The notes under the pieces: generated by a model
The model's input: the letters and a program-made list of their open reading frames with translations, nothing else
Told to the model about the DNA's origin: nothing
Database searches by the model: none
Origin: Caldilineaceae bacterium
GTDB lineage: Bacteria > Chloroflexota > Anaerolineae > Caldilineales > Caldilineaceae
Length of the DNA stretch: 64,000 nucleotides
NCBI GenBank assembly: GCA_022824025.1
Contig: JAJEBF010000003.1
Coordinates: 62,001 to 126,000, forward strand
Reading direction: 5' to 3'
Position numbers and translations under genes: made by a program
In this document: piece by piece, positions 62,968-64,000 of the stretch
How the letters are laid out: each line of letters begins with the position of its first letter
How positions within the stretch are numbered: the stretch's first letter is position 1

Positions 62968-63266
62968 TGAGTCCTCCTCTTCGAAATGCCCTGACAGTCA
63001 GGGGTGGCTTGGCGATGTTGTCTTTCCGCTAAACGGCATCGATGCGACTCAGGTTCCAAGTCAATTTTCCTCTTTTGCAGCAACTTCACGCCCGAACTAA
63101 GAGACAATCTGGCCCGTCGGCCCCACCAAGGCTCGAGCACAAACGGAATCCGAAGGCAGCACAACCGAACGGACAAACCCATGACCAATCTCCGCAGAAG
63201 CCCCAATATGCCAGCGCCGCCTCGGAACTGCTTTGCGGCATCCCATGCACATGATCCCAGGCAATC
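62968..63266. other. Divergent intergenic region
   Basis: About 300 nt between the membrane protein gene (minus) and the propeller-like gene (plus). Apart from the palindrome at 62989-63003, I see no gene or repeat. Confidence 0.5.
62989..63003. promoter_or_regulatory. 15-bp palindrome upstream of the membrane protein gene
   Basis: CCCTGACAGTCAGGG is a perfect dyad (odd centre at 62996) located 22 nt upstream of the GTG start of the minus-strand gene, between divergent genes. It could be an operator or a hairpin in the 5' leader. Confidence 0.4.
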
Positions 63267-64000
63267 ATGACTGAAAAAGAGAGGCGCCAGACCCCCGAAG
63301 CCAGGTTCGACACCGAAATGGTGGACGTCCAACGCAGAATGCGCGAAACCTGGGACGGCTCAAGATCAGTCGACCCGCAGACCTATCCCTATTTCAACCC
63401 GAACTACCGACTGCCGTTCAAGCACATCGGCCTACAGAAGCAACTCTTCGTCGACAACTACATCCTCGACGAGCTCATCGACGCCGAACGAACCGTTGTG
63501 CCGCCCCAGAAGGCCGACCCGCCCCTGATCGAGTTCCAAAACCTTCCCTGGGAGCGCTACCACTTCACAAGTGTTCCCGCAGCCGCAATCTTCGATCCCG
63601 ACGACCGCCTCTTCAAAATGTGGTACAAAACGATGGTCAGCGGAAACACCAACTCAGCCCGGGGAACCGAGGTAGTCCTCTGCTACGCCGAATCTGACGA
63701 CGCCATCTACTGGCGCAAACCGCTGCGCGATGACTGCCAGCAATTTGAAGACAGCAAGAAGACAAATATCGTAGTCCGAGACTTCGACAACGGCACAATC
63801 GTCCTCAATCCTGACCGCGCTGATCCTGAAAGGAAGTTCCTGGCAGTCTACAACCCTTCAATGGAGGCAACGAGCCGCGGCGCACGGGTCATGTCGCGCG
63901 TCGCCGCCTCACCGGACGGAATCAGTTGGCAGGTGATCAGCGATGACACGCCCTTTCGCCATCACCACCAGATGCGCGTCATCTGGGACGACGCCTACCG
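63267..64000 (+). CDS. Propeller glycosidase-like protein, paralog (5' part, runs off the window)
   Basis: An open frame from ATG 63267 to the window end (244 complete codons), with no stop. It repeats the order of motifs of the protein at 57843: YPYFNPNYRLPFKHIG, KQLFVDNYILDELID, FDPDDRLFKMWY, VVLCYAESDDAIYWRKPLRD, NPDRADPERKFL and ASPDGISWQVIS. The two are clearly paralogs. No leader peptide. It is likely another member of the same catabolic cluster. Confidence 0.85.
   Translation, partial: MTEKERRQTPEARFDTEMVDVQRRMRETWDGSRSVDPQTYPYFNPNYRLPFKHIGLQKQLFVDNYILDELIDAERTVVPPQKADPPLIEFQNLPWERYHFTSVPAAAIFDPDDRLFKMWYKTMVSGNTNSARGTEVVLCYAESDDAIYWRKPLRDDCQQFEDSKKTNIVVRDFDNGTIVLNPDRADPERKFLAVYNPSMEATSRGARVMSRVAASPDGISWQVISDDTPFRHHHQMRVIWDDAY

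Overview
The window is GC-rich, gene-dense bacterial DNA. Its lipoprotein leaders are short hydrophobic stretches ending in ...SAC/TAC followed by Ala/Pro/Glu/Met-rich linkers, and it carries many paralogous Gfo/Idh/MocA oxidoreductases, phytanoyl-CoA-type dioxygenases, enolase-superfamily dehydratases and ABC importers. This suggests an environmental Chloroflexota bacterium (Anaerolineae/Caldilineae-like). That assignment is inference from style and content, because no rRNA, tRNA or ribosomal protein gene was seen.

Layout. 1-4.7 kb: the 3' part of larE and a complete larC (nickel-pincer cofactor synthesis), then a Nudix hydrolase, an aldo/keto reductase, a methyltransferase and a ConA-like protein, mostly with overlapping starts and stops. 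4.7-7.4 kb: a visibly AT-richer island with a decayed BrnT/BrnA toxin-antitoxin pair and a class II Fic protein. 7.5-25.4 kb: mixed-strand sugar and sugar-acid metabolism (two enolase-superfamily proteins, SDR, two zinc dehydrogenases, lactonase, GH2 hydrolase, LLM flavoenzyme, Gfo/Idh enzyme, 2-hydroxyacid dehydrogenase) plus a HisN-like phosphatase, cupin, fatty-acid desaturase and RecQ. 25.4-28.6 kb: a repeat-bearing gap, a GntR regulator and a decayed IS3-family element with a 3-bp target duplication, beside a truncated gene. 28.7-36 kb: MFS transporter, Asp/Glu (hydantoin) racemase, M20 peptidase, a second MFS transporter, sulfatase and a ricin-type lipoprotein.

36.1-43.2 kb, minus strand: a dioxygenase, two tandem-duplicated substrate-binding lipoproteins, the ATPase and permease of a NitT/TauT-type ABC importer, and two nucleoside-phosphorylase-like enzymes. 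Read as a unit, this looks like uptake and phosphorolysis of a nucleoside-like compound. 44-62.2 kb, plus strand: a Dpp/Opp-type importer without its ATPases, followed by a long catabolic run with three Gfo/Idh oxidoreductases, an Ldh-type dehydrogenase, a sialidase-like Asp-box propeller, an HpcH/HpaI aldolase, a Kelch-type propeller, two dioxygenases and a five-bladed-propeller hydrolase-like protein. A second, partial copy of the last gene starts at 63267 and runs off the window.

The most striking feature lies in this last cluster. At 59534-61177 a single frame is crossed by one in-frame UGA (59825-59827) at a U-Ser-Thr-Cys site, in a protein that matches the UGSC-type selenoprotein pattern. 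A hairpin with a GGUC apical loop follows 17 nt after the UGA, like the SECIS of E. coli fdhF. I interpret it as a selenocysteine protein that an ordinary gene finder would split into two ORFs. Other observations are dispersed hairpin repeats, a 7-bp tandem intergenic repeat, strong inter-cistronic hairpins inside both ABC operons, and a small stand-alone protein resembling a Gfo/Idh C-terminal domain.
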